From Stenotrophomonas maltophilia (GTDB lineage Bacteria; Pseudomonadota; Gammaproteobacteria; Xanthomonadales; Xanthomonadaceae), in the NCBI GenBank assembly GCA_002435595.1, contig DJBL01000119.1:4535-68534 (forward strand): a stretch of DNA of 64,000 nt, read 5' to 3'. Below the pieces are notes generated by a model. It worked only from the letters and a program-made list of their open reading frames with translations, had not been told where the DNA came from and did not search any database. Positions 50,018-58,078 of this stretch are shown piece by piece. The stretch's first letter is position 1, and each line of letters starts with the position of its first letter. A program made the position numbers and the translations under genes.

Positions 50018-51034
50018 CTAGGAGCCCGGGCAGGCGGCGCGGAATGCTGCCGGGGTGACGCCCTCCCACTTCTTGAAGGCGCTGTGGAAGGTGGACATCG
50101 ACTGGAAGCCGGCCTGCTCGGCCACCTGCTCCAGCGGCTTGGGCGGGACCTGTTGCAGCAGTGCCTTGGCTTCCACCACGCGCAGTTGTGCCAGGTACTG
50201 CTTGAAGGAGGTCTGGTTGTTGTCGTTCAACAACTGCGACAGGCGCGCCTGCGGCATGCCCAACCTCCTGGCCAGCCGTGGCAGGGTCAGGGCCGGATCC
50301 AGGTGCAGCCGCTCGGCGGCCATCAGCGCCGCGAGCGCCTGCAACTGGCCGACGGCCTCGGCGTCGGGAATCCGCCGGTCCTGGTAAGGCTCGATCGGCG
50401 CCTGGCCATTGCGCAGGCGCAGCCAGGCCACCACGCTCGCCGCCAGCACGAAGGTGAAGGACAGCGCGCCGACGATGTAGGACGTATAGCCGGCGGTGTA
50501 GTACGCCAGCCAGATGACCCAGATGCCGGCCAGCGCTCCCAGCAGCAGCGTGGCCGAGGGGCTGCCCCGGAGCCGCGCGCGGTAGGCGAACAACTGGGCC
50601 GAGCAGAGCAGCAGGTAGCCGAGCCAGGCGTAGTTGATGCCCGGGGTGATGCGGTGGCGCCACAGCTCAACGTGGGCGGAGTAGGGCAGCAGTACATTCA
50701 CCGCGATGGCGATGAGCAGCAGCGCGGCGACGTGGCGGCGGTCCGCCTTTCCCGCATCGGGACCGAGGCCCTGGCTGGATCGGATCAGGAAGAACAGACA
50801 GGGGCCGATCATGAAGCAGGCGGTCAGGCCGAGCTGGAGGACGATCAGCGGGATGTCCGGCCAGAAGTGGAAGGCCACCGACTTCCCGGTCCGCACGCCG
50901 ACGACCAGGATCAACAGCGCCAGCCAGCGCTGCGCGGGTTCGCCCTTGGCCCGCCACCACAGCACCGATGCTGCGACGATGCCGTTGAACGCCCCGAGCA
51001 TGGCGAAGAAGAACAGGAAGTGTTGGCTCAGCAT
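50018..51034 (-). CDS. AraC family regulator with N-terminal multi-span membrane domain
   Basis: 338 residues. The first about 205 residues contain six or seven hydrophobic helices (FLFFFAMLGAFNGIVAASVL, WLALLILVVGV, LIVLQLGLTACFMIGPCLFF and others). The C-terminal AraC double HTH is at about 240-335, with LTLPRLARRLGMPQARLSQL and AEQAGFQSMSTFHSAFKKWE. A membrane-bound AraC regulator would read an envelope signal and act on DNA directly. Probable target: the DJ-1 lipoprotein and NTF2-like genes just downstream on the same strand. Confidence 0.9.
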   Translation of the reverse strand: MLSQHFLFFFAMLGAFNGIVAASVLWWRAKGEPAQRWLALLILVVGVRTGKSVAFHFWPDIPLIVLQLGLTACFMIGPCLFFLIRSSQGLGPDAGKADRRHVAALLLIAIAVNVLLPYSAHVELWRHRITPGINYAWLGYLLLCSAQLFAYRARLRGSPSATLLLGALAGIWVIWLAYYTAGYTSYIVGALSFTFVLAASVVAWLRLRNGQAPIEPYQDRRIPDAEAVGQLQALAALMAAERLHLDPALTLPRLARRLGMPQARLSQLLNDNNQTSFKQYLAQLRVVEAKALLQQVPPKPLEQVAEQAGFQSMSTFHSAFKKWEGVTPAAFRAACPGS

Positions 51035-51084
51035 GGGCGCAGTATTGGATAAATCGGGCCTTCGTCAAGGGGCGGTCACTGCGC

Positions 51085-52608
51085 TCAACCGCGCGCGGCG
51101 AAGGTGCCATGGAAGCCCAGCGGTACCGCATACGGCAGCCATGCCTGCGCCAGTGGGCCCTCGTCGATGCGCCGGGCGTCGAGCACGGCGATGCCGCTGC
51201 GCTGGGTGGCCGAGTCGAGCAGGGTGCCCAGCAACCAGCCATCGTCGGCGCTGCGGCTGCCCGGGCGCGGCACGAACACGTGCTCCTCGGCCAGGATGTC
51301 ACGGCCGTAGCGGTACACCTCGCGGCGGCCACGATCCACGTCGTAGCTGGCCACCGCGTTGAAGTACGGCGCGCTGGTCTGCCCTTGCATGGCCGGTGCA
51401 TACAGGCGGGCGCCGCGGTGGCCGGCGCTGCGGGTATCGAACAGCGGGAACTCGATGCCGGTGATGCCGGTGTCTTCCCAGTGCGCCCTGCCGGTGCGCA
51501 GGTCCAGGTGCAGCTCGCGCAGCGAAGCATTCGAGTTGGCCGCGTGCGCGGCGTCGCCGGCCATCGCCTCGTGCATCGGCGACCGTGCTTCGTCGATGTC
51601 GTCGTGGCGTACGGTGCGCATGACGATGCGGCCATTGCGCTGGTAGGCATCGCCGAAATGGTAGGCGGCGGTGAACGCGGCTTCGAACCACTGCGCGGTG
51701 TCCGGCGCGGACTTGGGTACCACGGCGATGCGGCAGGGGCGCGCCGGGGCGAACGCCAGGCGCTCGAAGAACGCGCCGCCGCCCGGCTTGTAGTCGAAGG
51801 GCATCAGCATGAAGACCAGGTGCTCGTCGGTCATCGCGAAGGCGTGCAGGTAGCCCATGAACGGGGTATCGACCACGCTGGCCGAGCGCAGCTGGCCGTC
51901 CGCGCCGATCTTCCAGACCAGCAGGCCGGTCCCGCCCAGCAGCGACAGCGAGCCGAAATTCCACACGGTGCCGTCGCGGTCCACCAGCGGGTGCGCCGAG
52001 AACGGCACGCTGGCCAGGTCCGGGCGCCAGGTGACCGGGCCGAGCGTACCCAGCTCGTCGGGGTCCAGCTCGAACGCCGAGCCGGCCTCGCACAGCGCGA
52101 ACAGGCGGCCGTTGATGCTGATCACCGAGGTGTTGGCGGCGTTGGCATCGTCGTTGTTGCGCACCGGCTGCATGTCCGGCACCACGGTGCCGGCGGCCGG
52201 ATACAGGAAGCGCCCGGCCTTCTGTTCGCGGGTGAACTTGGGCGTGGCCACCATGCGCGCACGGTGGGTGAGGGTGCCATCGCCGTTGAAGTGCCAGCCG
52301 TGCACCATGCCGTCGCCATCGAACCAGTGGTCGTAGCGGAAGCCATTGCGTTCGGTCCAGGCCGGGCCGTTGCGGTACAGCGTGCCGGCCAGGCCCTGCG
52401 GCAGGCGGCCCTGCAGGGGCACCGTGGCCGGGCCCAGGGTCTCGGTGGTGACGCTGCGCCAGCCGGTCAGCCACGGGTGCTGCTGGCGGGCGGCGGCGAA
52501 GCTCGCCGCATCGCCGGCGAAGGCGGGCAGGCTGCGCAGCGCGGTGGCGCCGAGCATGGCGGTGGTGGTGGCCGTAAGCAGCGAGCGCAGGAAGCGGCGG
52601 CGGTCCAT
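51085..52608 (-). CDS. carotenoid oxygenase family protein with Tat signal
   Basis: 507 residues. MDRRRFLRSLLTATTTAMLG is a twin-arginine signal, so the folded enzyme is exported. Carotenoid cleavage oxygenase core: LPQGLAGTLYRNGPAWTERN, YDHWFDGDGMVHGWHFNGDG, Fe(II) His ligands probably in FSAHPLVDRDG, FMGYLHAFAMTDEHLVF, a central ELHLDL or nearby His, and final LGFHGTF. It would cleave a conjugated double bond in a carotenoid, apocarotenoid or stilbene with O2. It starts eight bases after a DUF2141 gene, forming an operon. Confidence 0.92.
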   Translation of the reverse strand: MDRRRFLRSLLTATTTAMLGATALRSLPAFAGDAASFAAARQQHPWLTGWRSVTTETLGPATVPLQGRLPQGLAGTLYRNGPAWTERNGFRYDHWFDGDGMVHGWHFNGDGTLTHRARMVATPKFTREQKAGRFLYPAAGTVVPDMQPVRNNDDANAANTSVISINGRLFALCEAGSAFELDPDELGTLGPVTWRPDLASVPFSAHPLVDRDGTVWNFGSLSLLGGTGLLVWKIGADGQLRSASVVDTPFMGYLHAFAMTDEHLVFMLMPFDYKPGGGAFFERLAFAPARPCRIAVVPKSAPDTAQWFEAAFTAAYHFGDAYQRNGRIVMRTVRHDDIDEARSPMHEAMAGDAAHAANSNASLRELHLDLRTGRAHWEDTGITGIEFPLFDTRSAGHRGARLYAPAMQGQTSAPYFNAVASYDVDRGRREVYRYGRDILAEEHVFVPRPGSRSADDGWLLGTLLDSATQRSGIAVLDARRIDEGPLAQAWLPYAVPLGFHGTFAARG

Positions 52609-52616
52609 GCCTGGCC

Positions 52617-53039
52617 TCAGCGCAGCGCGATGTTGATCGCCGCGCCGGCGGCGGGCACGTGCACGCGGGCTTCGTCGAAGGTGGGCTTGCGCATCACCTG
52701 CGGGTTGTTGCTGAAGCCATAGCCTTCCACCGGGATGCCCACCAGGTTGGTGTCCAGCGTGCCGTTGTCGTTCTCATCGTGGGTGACCAGCACCGCGTAG
52801 TCGCCTGCGGGCAGGTTCTTGAACACCACGTGTGCGTCCTCGCCGCTGGCGGCCAGGCTCTGTGCCTGCACCGGGGCGGCCTGGCCGTCCCAACCGGCGG
52901 CGCTGTCCACCACGGCCAGGCGCACGGTGCCGGTGTGGGCGCGGATGCCGTGCAGGTCCACCTGCAGGTCACCGGCCGAGGCGGAGGCGGCCAGCAGCAG
53001 GCCGGCGAACGGGAGGCAGAACAGGGCGTTGCGGATCAT
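52617..53039 (-). CDS. DUF2141 secreted protein
   Basis: 140 residues, signal peptide MIRNALFCLPFAGLLLAASA then SAG. LQVDLHGIRAHTGTVRLAVV, FKNLPAGDYAVLVTHDENDN and GTLDTNLVGIPVEGYGFSNN are the DUF2141 hallmarks; the family is an Ig-like periplasmic beta-sandwich, frequently encoded next to carotenoid oxygenase or carotenoid genes. The D-E-N-D-N-G-x-L-D loop could bind calcium. First gene of the two-gene operon with the carotenoid oxygenase. Confidence 0.9.
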   Translation of the reverse strand: MIRNALFCLPFAGLLLAASASAGDLQVDLHGIRAHTGTVRLAVVDSAAGWDGQAAPVQAQSLAASGEDAHVVFKNLPAGDYAVLVTHDENDNGTLDTNLVGIPVEGYGFSNNPQVMRKPTFDEARVHVPAAGAAINIALR

Positions 53040-53186
53040 GGCGGTGGCTCGGGTTGGGTGTGGGGCCAGTCTGCCCAGCCGGTCCGGCCAGCCCCATGCC
53101 CAGTGGTCATCGATCCGCAGTGCCGGAAGTCACTTTCTGCGCCGCACCCATTGCCGGGCAGGGCGCGGCACGGGCAGCATGCAGCC

Positions 53187-54290
53187 ATGCCGACCTTCCT
53201 GCGCACCTTCATCAGCCCGCTCAGCCTGGCGGGCCTGCTCACCATTGCGGCGGTAGGCCTGTCGCTGGGCATGCCCGTTGATGTCGGTGGCGCGCTGCGC
53301 TGGGGGCTGCTGGGTGTGTTCATGGTGCTGTTCCTGGCTTACGACCACCTGCCGGCGCGCTCGCCGCTGCGCCTGGCCAGCGATGTCGTGCAGATGCTGG
53401 TTGCGCTGTGGCTGGCCTGGCTGGAGCCGCGGGTGGGCACCATGCCGGTGCTGCTGGTGGTACTGGTGGCGCACCTGGCCGAGCACTGGTCGCCACGCGC
53501 GGTGCTGGGCATCGCGGTGGTGCTCAACGTGAGCCTGTACCTGCTGCTGTACCACAGCGGCTTCGCCCGCCCGTTCCTGATCGTGGCGATCTATGCCGGG
53601 TTCCAGGCCTTCGCCGCGCTCACCGCGCATTACGCGCGCAGTGCCGAGCAGGCCCGCGATGCACTGGGCCGGGTCAACGCGGACCTGCTGGCCACCCGCG
53701 CGCTGCTGGCCGACAGTGCGCGCGATGCCGAACGGCTGCGGCTGGCGCGCGAGCTGCACGACGTGGCCGGGCACAAACTCACCGCGATGCGGTTGAACCT
53801 GCGCGCCCTCACCACCGATCCCGGCCTGGCCGACCGCGAGCCGCTGCGGCTGGCCGAGCGCCTGTCGGCCGAACTGCTCGGCGACATCCGCCAGGTGGTG
53901 CAGTCCATGCGCGATGATCGCGGACTGGACCTGGCCACCGCGCTGCAGGCCCTGGCCGCACCGTTCCCACGGCCGGGGCTGCGCCTGCACATTGGCGAGC
54001 AGGTACGCATCACCAACCCGCTGGTGGCCGACGCGTTGCTGCGGCTGGCCCAGGAAGCGCTGACCAACGCGGCGCGCCACGGCGACGCCGATACGGTGTG
54101 GCTGGACATCGACACCGAAGACCACTGCGTGCGCATCGACATCCGCGATGACGGCCAACGCGCCGAACGCATCCGCGAGGGCAGCGGCATCACCGGCATG
54201 CGCGAGCGCCTGGCCGCGCTGGACGGCCGCCTGGAGCTGGCGCGCACCGAGCGCGGCGGCATGCACCTCACCGCGCGGGTGCCGGCATGA
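53187..54290 (+). CDS. membrane sensor histidine kinase, NarL/DesK type
   Basis: 367 residues from ATG 53187 (the frame runs open far upstream but over the DUF2141 gene). Five hydrophobic helices cover about 10-155. HisKA_3 dimerisation helix with phospho-His in LRLARELHDVAGHKLTAMRL (about 195), then HATPase with LRLAQEALTNAARHG (N box) and GSGITGMRERLAALDGRLEL (G box). It phosphorylates the LuxR-type regulator encoded next, whose start overlaps by four bases. No large extracellular domain, so it may sense membrane state like DesK. Confidence 0.93.
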   Translation: MPTFLRTFISPLSLAGLLTIAAVGLSLGMPVDVGGALRWGLLGVFMVLFLAYDHLPARSPLRLASDVVQMLVALWLAWLEPRVGTMPVLLVVLVAHLAEHWSPRAVLGIAVVLNVSLYLLLYHSGFARPFLIVAIYAGFQAFAALTAHYARSAEQARDALGRVNADLLATRALLADSARDAERLRLARELHDVAGHKLTAMRLNLRALTTDPGLADREPLRLAERLSAELLGDIRQVVQSMRDDRGLDLATALQALAAPFPRPGLRLHIGEQVRITNPLVADALLRLAQEALTNAARHGDADTVWLDIDTEDHCVRIDIRDDGQRAERIREGSGITGMRERLAALDGRLELARTERGGMHLTARVPA

Positions 54291-54928
54291 GCGCCGCGGC
54301 GGCGGTGCGCGTTGCGCTGGCCGATGACCAGACGCTGGTCCGCGCCGGACTGCGTGCGCTGTTGCAGGGACTGGGCGTGCAGGTGGTACTGGAGGCCGAC
54401 GACGGACAGGCGCTGCTGGACGGCCTGCTGCTGCACCCGGTGGACGTGGTGCTCAGCGACATCCGCATGCCCGGCGTGGACGGCATCCAGGCGCTGCGGC
54501 AGCTGCGGGACCGCGGCGACCGCACCCCGCTGCTGCTGCTCACCACCTTCGACGACAGCGACCTGCTGCTGCGGGCCAGCGAGGCCGGGGCGCAGGGCTT
54601 CATGCTCAAGGATGCCGCACCGGAAGATCTGTACGAGGCGATCTGCCGCGTTGCGGCGGGCGATACCTTGCTGCTGCCGGTCAGTACCGATCCGGTGCGC
54701 GCGCGCTACCGTTTCCACGACGAGGCGCCGCCCCGCGATACCTTCGGCGAAAAAGAGGTGGCCATCCTGCGGCTGCTGGCCGGTGGCTATTCCAACCGGG
54801 AAATCGCCCGCAGCCTGTTCCTGGCCGAAGGCACGGTGAAGAACTACGTCTCCACCATCCTGGACAAGCTGGGTACGCGCGATCGCACGCGCGCGGTGCT
54901 GAAGGCGATCACGCTGCGGGTGATCTGA
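54287..54928 (+). CDS. NarL/LuxR family response regulator
   Basis: 213 residues, translationally coupled to the kinase (ATGA). Receiver domain: VRVALADDQTLVRAGLRALL, phospho-Asp in VDVVLSDIRMPGVDG (about 59), LLTTFDDSDLL, and Lys in FMLKDAAPEDLYEAI. LuxR-type HTH at about 150-205 (GEKEVAILRLLAGGYSNREI, LAEGTVKNYVSTILDKLGTR). DNA target unknown. Ends immediately against a convergent small gene with no spacer. Confidence 0.94.
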   Translation: MSAAAAVRVALADDQTLVRAGLRALLQGLGVQVVLEADDGQALLDGLLLHPVDVVLSDIRMPGVDGIQALRQLRDRGDRTPLLLLTTFDDSDLLLRASEAGAQGFMLKDAAPEDLYEAICRVAAGDTLLLPVSTDPVRARYRFHDEAPPRDTFGEKEVAILRLLAGGYSNREIARSLFLAEGTVKNYVSTILDKLGTRDRTRAVLKAITLRVI

Positions 54929-55102
54929 CTACAGCCTGCTGCTGTCCACCTGCAGGCGGCCTTCCTGGGTGAGGTCGATATCGCCGTCCTCGGCCTGGGC
55001 GGCATAGCCGGCCTTGACCGCCCAGGTGGCGTCGTCGGCGGACACCGGCCGGGTGGCGTTGATGTCCTCCAGGATGCGGCGCTGCGTATCGGTCAGGCTC
55101 AT
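54929..55102 (-). CDS. small hypothetical protein (57 aa)
   Basis: 57 residues from ATG 55102, whose first bases overlap the stop of a 47-residue membrane peptide (ATGA). SLTDTQRRILEDINATRPVS then DDATWAVKAGYAAQAEDGDI is acidic with a possible winged-helix-like pattern (D-T-Q-R-R-I-L ... G-Y), but is too short to assign. Convergent with the response regulator gene and directly abutting it. Coupling to the upstream small gene supports translation. Confidence 0.6.
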   Translation of the reverse strand: MSLTDTQRRILEDINATRPVSADDATWAVKAGYAAQAEDGDIDLTQEGRLQVDSSRL

Positions 55103-55242
55103 GTGGGTGACCGGTCCGCCCCGACCGATGCCACGTCCTGCCTGGCCCGGATGGCGCGACGGTGGTTGACCCACCACACCAGCCCGGGCAGTCCGTAGAG
55201 GACGGCCCCGACCAGCAGGAATATCTTGAATGCGGTGTTCAT
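55099..55242 (-). CDS. small membrane protein (47 aa)
   Basis: A 47-residue frame that conventional thresholds miss: MNTAFKIFLLVGAVLYGLPG then LVWWVNHRRAIRARQDVASV. One membrane span (about 5-26) followed by a strongly basic segment, typical of a bitopic small membrane protein with the tail in the cytoplasm. Its stop overlaps the start of the 57-residue gene (ATGA), which supports both as one operon. Function unknown. Confidence 0.6.
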   Translation of the reverse strand: MNTAFKIFLLVGAVLYGLPGLVWWVNHRRAIRARQDVASVGADRSPT

Positions 55243-55403
55243 GGCGTGCCGATGCTTCAGGGCGACAGGCCTAGTTCAGCAGAGTGCTCGTGAAGCCCCC
55301 GTCCATCCTGCATGGCCGGCACCATTTCATGCCCGGCCCACATTGGATTCGTAGGCTGGTTGGCATTGCCGCTGCTTCCCGGTGGCGCCCGACTGGAGCC
55401 ACG

Positions 55404-56003
55404 ATGCCCGCCGAGACACGCTCCGATTCCCGCGTTGCCCCCTCCGCCCGGCGGGTGCGCCGTTGGCTGCTCGGCCCGGTCCTGCTGGCCCTTGCCGCGC
55501 TGGCCGTGGCCAGCCTGTGGAACAGCCGCTGGGCGCAGGTGCCGCGCACACTGTGGACGCTCTCGCGCATGCCCGCGCCCGCGGCGTTGCCGGTGCCGGT
55601 GGAGGGAGTGAAGGCACGCGGTATCGCCGATACCTTTGGCGCGCCGCGCGGTCGCGACCGCACCCATGCCGGGGTGGACATCTTTGCCAGGCGGGGCACG
55701 GCCGTGCGCAGTGCCGGCCCGGGGCTGGTGGTGGATATCCGCGAGGGCGGGCTGGGCGGGCGCCAGGTCTGGGTGTTGGGGCCGGCGCGCGAGCGCTATT
55801 ACTACGCGCATCTGGACGGCTGGCGCGAGGGCCTGGCCCGCGGCGAGGTGGTGCAGGCCGGCACGGTGCTGGGCTACGTCGGCGACAGCGGCAATGCCAA
55901 GGGCACGCCGCCGCACCTGCACTGGGGCATCTATGGGCAGGCGGGCGCATATGATCCGCTGCCCCTGCTGCGGGCCTGGCAGGGCCCCGCCAGCGGTCCG
56001 TAG
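55404..56003 (+). CDS. M23 family metallopeptidase (LytM type)
   Basis: 199 residues from ATG 55404 (upstream in-frame codons lack a ribosome site). A basic N terminus and one membrane span (WLLGPVLLALAALAVASLWN, about 22-42) anchor it. The LytM domain follows with HAGVDIFARRGTAVRSAGPG (H-x-x-x-D zinc ligands, about 88-92), YYYAHLDGWREGL and PPHLHWGIYG (H-x-H). It should cut peptidoglycan cross-links or act as an amidase activator in the periplasm. Intact counterpart of the broken M23 gene at 40055-40512. Confidence 0.9.
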   Translation: MPAETRSDSRVAPSARRVRRWLLGPVLLALAALAVASLWNSRWAQVPRTLWTLSRMPAPAALPVPVEGVKARGIADTFGAPRGRDRTHAGVDIFARRGTAVRSAGPGLVVDIREGGLGGRQVWVLGPARERYYYAHLDGWREGLARGEVVQAGTVLGYVGDSGNAKGTPPHLHWGIYGQAGAYDPLPLLRAWQGPASGP

Positions 56004-56045
56004 CTGTCCACGCGGGTTGCCCCGCCTGCCGCCGGGGACCCGCGC

Positions 56046-57152
56046 TCAGCGCGGCGGTGGGCCGGCGTGTGGTGCGGGCAGTGCATGCCCGAAGAAGCCC
56101 ACGGCCTGGTCGATCGCGCTGCGATGGGTGGCCGGCCGCGGCACCGTGGATGCACACAGCGCACCCAGGCGCTGCTCGCCAAGCGCGGTACAGGTGGCGA
56201 GGAAGTCGTAGTGGCCTACGCCTGGCAGGGTCTGCAGCCGTGCGCTGGCCACCTCCCTGGCCACCACCTCGCCATTGCTGGCGGGGGGCGCGATGGCATC
56301 CCCGTCGCCGAGCACGATGGAGACCGGCATGTCGAGTGCGCGCAGGTCGGCGGGCGTGAACGCCTGCACGATCGCCGGCGCGATCAGGAACACCGCGCGC
56401 ACGCCGGGAACAGCGTGATCGGCAGCGGCGCGCGCCATGTACGGTGCCAGCGCGGGTGATGCCGCCGCGGCCATGCGCGCGGCCAGGGTGGTCTCGGGCA
56501 TCTCCGGCTGCGGTTGGCAGACGCCATCGTCGGGGTGCGCACGGCAGAAGGCGAGCAGGTGCTCCAGCGTGACCTGCGCGCCGGCTGCGGCCAGGGCAGT
56601 GAAGCCACCGGCCGAGAAGCCGGCCACGCCCAGGCGGCGGGCATCCACGTGCGCACCCAGTACCGGGTCGGCCTGCACTGCGGCCAATGCCGCCTTGAGG
56701 TCCTCGGCGCGCTCCCAGCTCAGGAGGCTGCCGGCCAGCGTCATCGGCTCCACCCCGTTGTTGCCGGGGTGGTCCACCGCGATCACCAGGTACCCGGCGC
56801 GTGCCAGTTCGATGCCGAACCAGCCCATCATCCGCGCGCTGCCGCCGTTGCCGTGGGACAGCAGCAGGGTCGGGCGCGGGCCGGGTGCGATGGCGGCATC
56901 GGCGGCCGCACGGCCGACCACGAACAGCGGCGCATCCGGTGGACCGATGGTGATCGCTTGCTCGACCGCGCCGACCGCGGCCGGGTACCACACCGTGTAG
57001 CGCAGTTCATCGCGGTGTGCGGCATCGCGCACGACGGCGCTGGCCACGCGCGTGGTGCCGTGGCGCTCACCAACGGCAGGGGCGTGCGGGGTGGCCATGG
57101 CCGGCGCGGTGGCCAGCCACAACAGCAGCCAGCAGCAGGGGTTCATGCGCAT
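56046..57152 (-). CDS. secreted alpha/beta hydrolase (dienelactone hydrolase / PAF-acetylhydrolase type)
   Basis: 368 residues with signal peptide (MNPCCWLLLWLATAPAMA). RPTLLLSHGNGGSARMMGWF gives the oxyanion loop, IAVDHPGNNG the lid start, RLGVAGFSAGGFTALAAAGA the Ser nucleophile, VLGDGDAIAPP the Asp and LPGVGHYDFL the His. The family hydrolyses esters; because it lies at the end of an operon with a TonB receptor, a role in processing a siderophore or other imported ester is plausible but unproven. Its first ten bases overlap the AraC gene end. Confidence 0.85.
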   Translation of the reverse strand: MRMNPCCWLLLWLATAPAMATPHAPAVGERHGTTRVASAVVRDAAHRDELRYTVWYPAAVGAVEQAITIGPPDAPLFVVGRAAADAAIAPGPRPTLLLSHGNGGSARMMGWFGIELARAGYLVIAVDHPGNNGVEPMTLAGSLLSWERAEDLKAALAAVQADPVLGAHVDARRLGVAGFSAGGFTALAAAGAQVTLEHLLAFCRAHPDDGVCQPQPEMPETTLAARMAAAASPALAPYMARAAADHAVPGVRAVFLIAPAIVQAFTPADLRALDMPVSIVLGDGDAIAPPASNGEVVAREVASARLQTLPGVGHYDFLATCTALGEQRLGALCASTVPRPATHRSAIDQAVGFFGHALPAPHAGPPPR

Positions 57153-58006
57153 GTGTCAGGTCCGGGAGAAGGAGGGGGGTCGGCCAGCGGCAGCCAGATT
57201 TCCATGCCGCCGTGGCCGGTGTGCGGGTCAAAGCGCGCGTCGTAGCGCTCCAGTTCCGGTGCATCGGCCAGGCACAGGCCTGCCGCCGGCAGGTAGTGGT
57301 TGAGCAGCCAGTACCAGGTCGAGCGGATCGTGGCGATATGGCCGGCATGCCAGGCCACCACGTAGCGCCGGGCGGGAATCTGCACGGCCTGCCATGGGTG
57401 CGGCAGCGCTGCGGGGGTGGCCAGTTCGCGTCCGGCGATGTAGTCGAAACCGCCCTCGTCATCGTGGTTGCAGCACACCCCGTAATGGATGTCGGTACGC
57501 GCCGGGCCCTGTTGCGCCAGCTGCTGCCATTGCGCGGGAATGGCCGCCACCGAATCACCGCGATGGCGCGCAGCGACCCCGGCCACGCACAGCGCGCCGG
57601 CGTCGACCAGACGCGGTGGCTGCGCACACGGCACGGGCGCGTCGTCCAGGCGGATGGCCTGTACCAGGTTGATGCTGTCCAGGCCATGGGTGCGCACATG
57701 TTCCGGCGTGCGCCCGAACTGTTCGACGAAGGCACGGGTGAAGGCCGGGTGCGTGGCGTAGCCGGAGGCGAGTGCCACCTGCAGGATGTCGCGCGCGCCG
57801 GCGGCCAGCTGGTGCGCAGCCGCGCTCAGCCGTCGTCCGCGCAGGTGCCGCACCAGCGAGGTGCCGGTGCTGGCCTGGAACAGCCGTGACAGGTGGAACG
57901 GCGACAGCCCGACCACGCGGGCGACATCGGCCAGTGCGATCGCTTCGGCATGATGGCTCTCGATGTACCACAGGGCCCTGCGTGCCGCGCTCATCCGGCA
58001 TTCCAT
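57143..58006 (-). CDS. AraC family regulator with C-terminal GyrI-like domain
   Basis: 287 residues. N-terminal AraC HTH pair (about 10-105): IALADVARVVGLSPFHLSRL, VALASGYATHPAFTRAFVEQ then FGRTPEHVR. The remainder (about 115-280: PARRYVVAWHAGHIATIRST, YDARFDPHTGHGGMEIWLPL) is an effector-binding GyrI/SOUL-like domain, which binds hydrophobic or aromatic ligands. It sits between the TonB receptor (72 bases) and the hydrolase (10-base overlap) in a leftward operon, so it likely responds to the transported compound. Confidence 0.92.
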   Translation of the reverse strand: MECRMSAARRALWYIESHHAEAIALADVARVVGLSPFHLSRLFQASTGTSLVRHLRGRRLSAAAHQLAAGARDILQVALASGYATHPAFTRAFVEQFGRTPEHVRTHGLDSINLVQAIRLDDAPVPCAQPPRLVDAGALCVAGVAARHRGDSVAAIPAQWQQLAQQGPARTDIHYGVCCNHDDEGGFDYIAGRELATPAALPHPWQAVQIPARRYVVAWHAGHIATIRSTWYWLLNHYLPAAGLCLADAPELERYDARFDPHTGHGGMEIWLPLADPPPSPGPDTCA

Positions 58007-58078
58007 GTCGGTGGACAGGCACGCAGGGTAGCCCAGTGGCGATACGCCCGCTTGCCCGTTCTTGCTGTGCCGGCCGCG

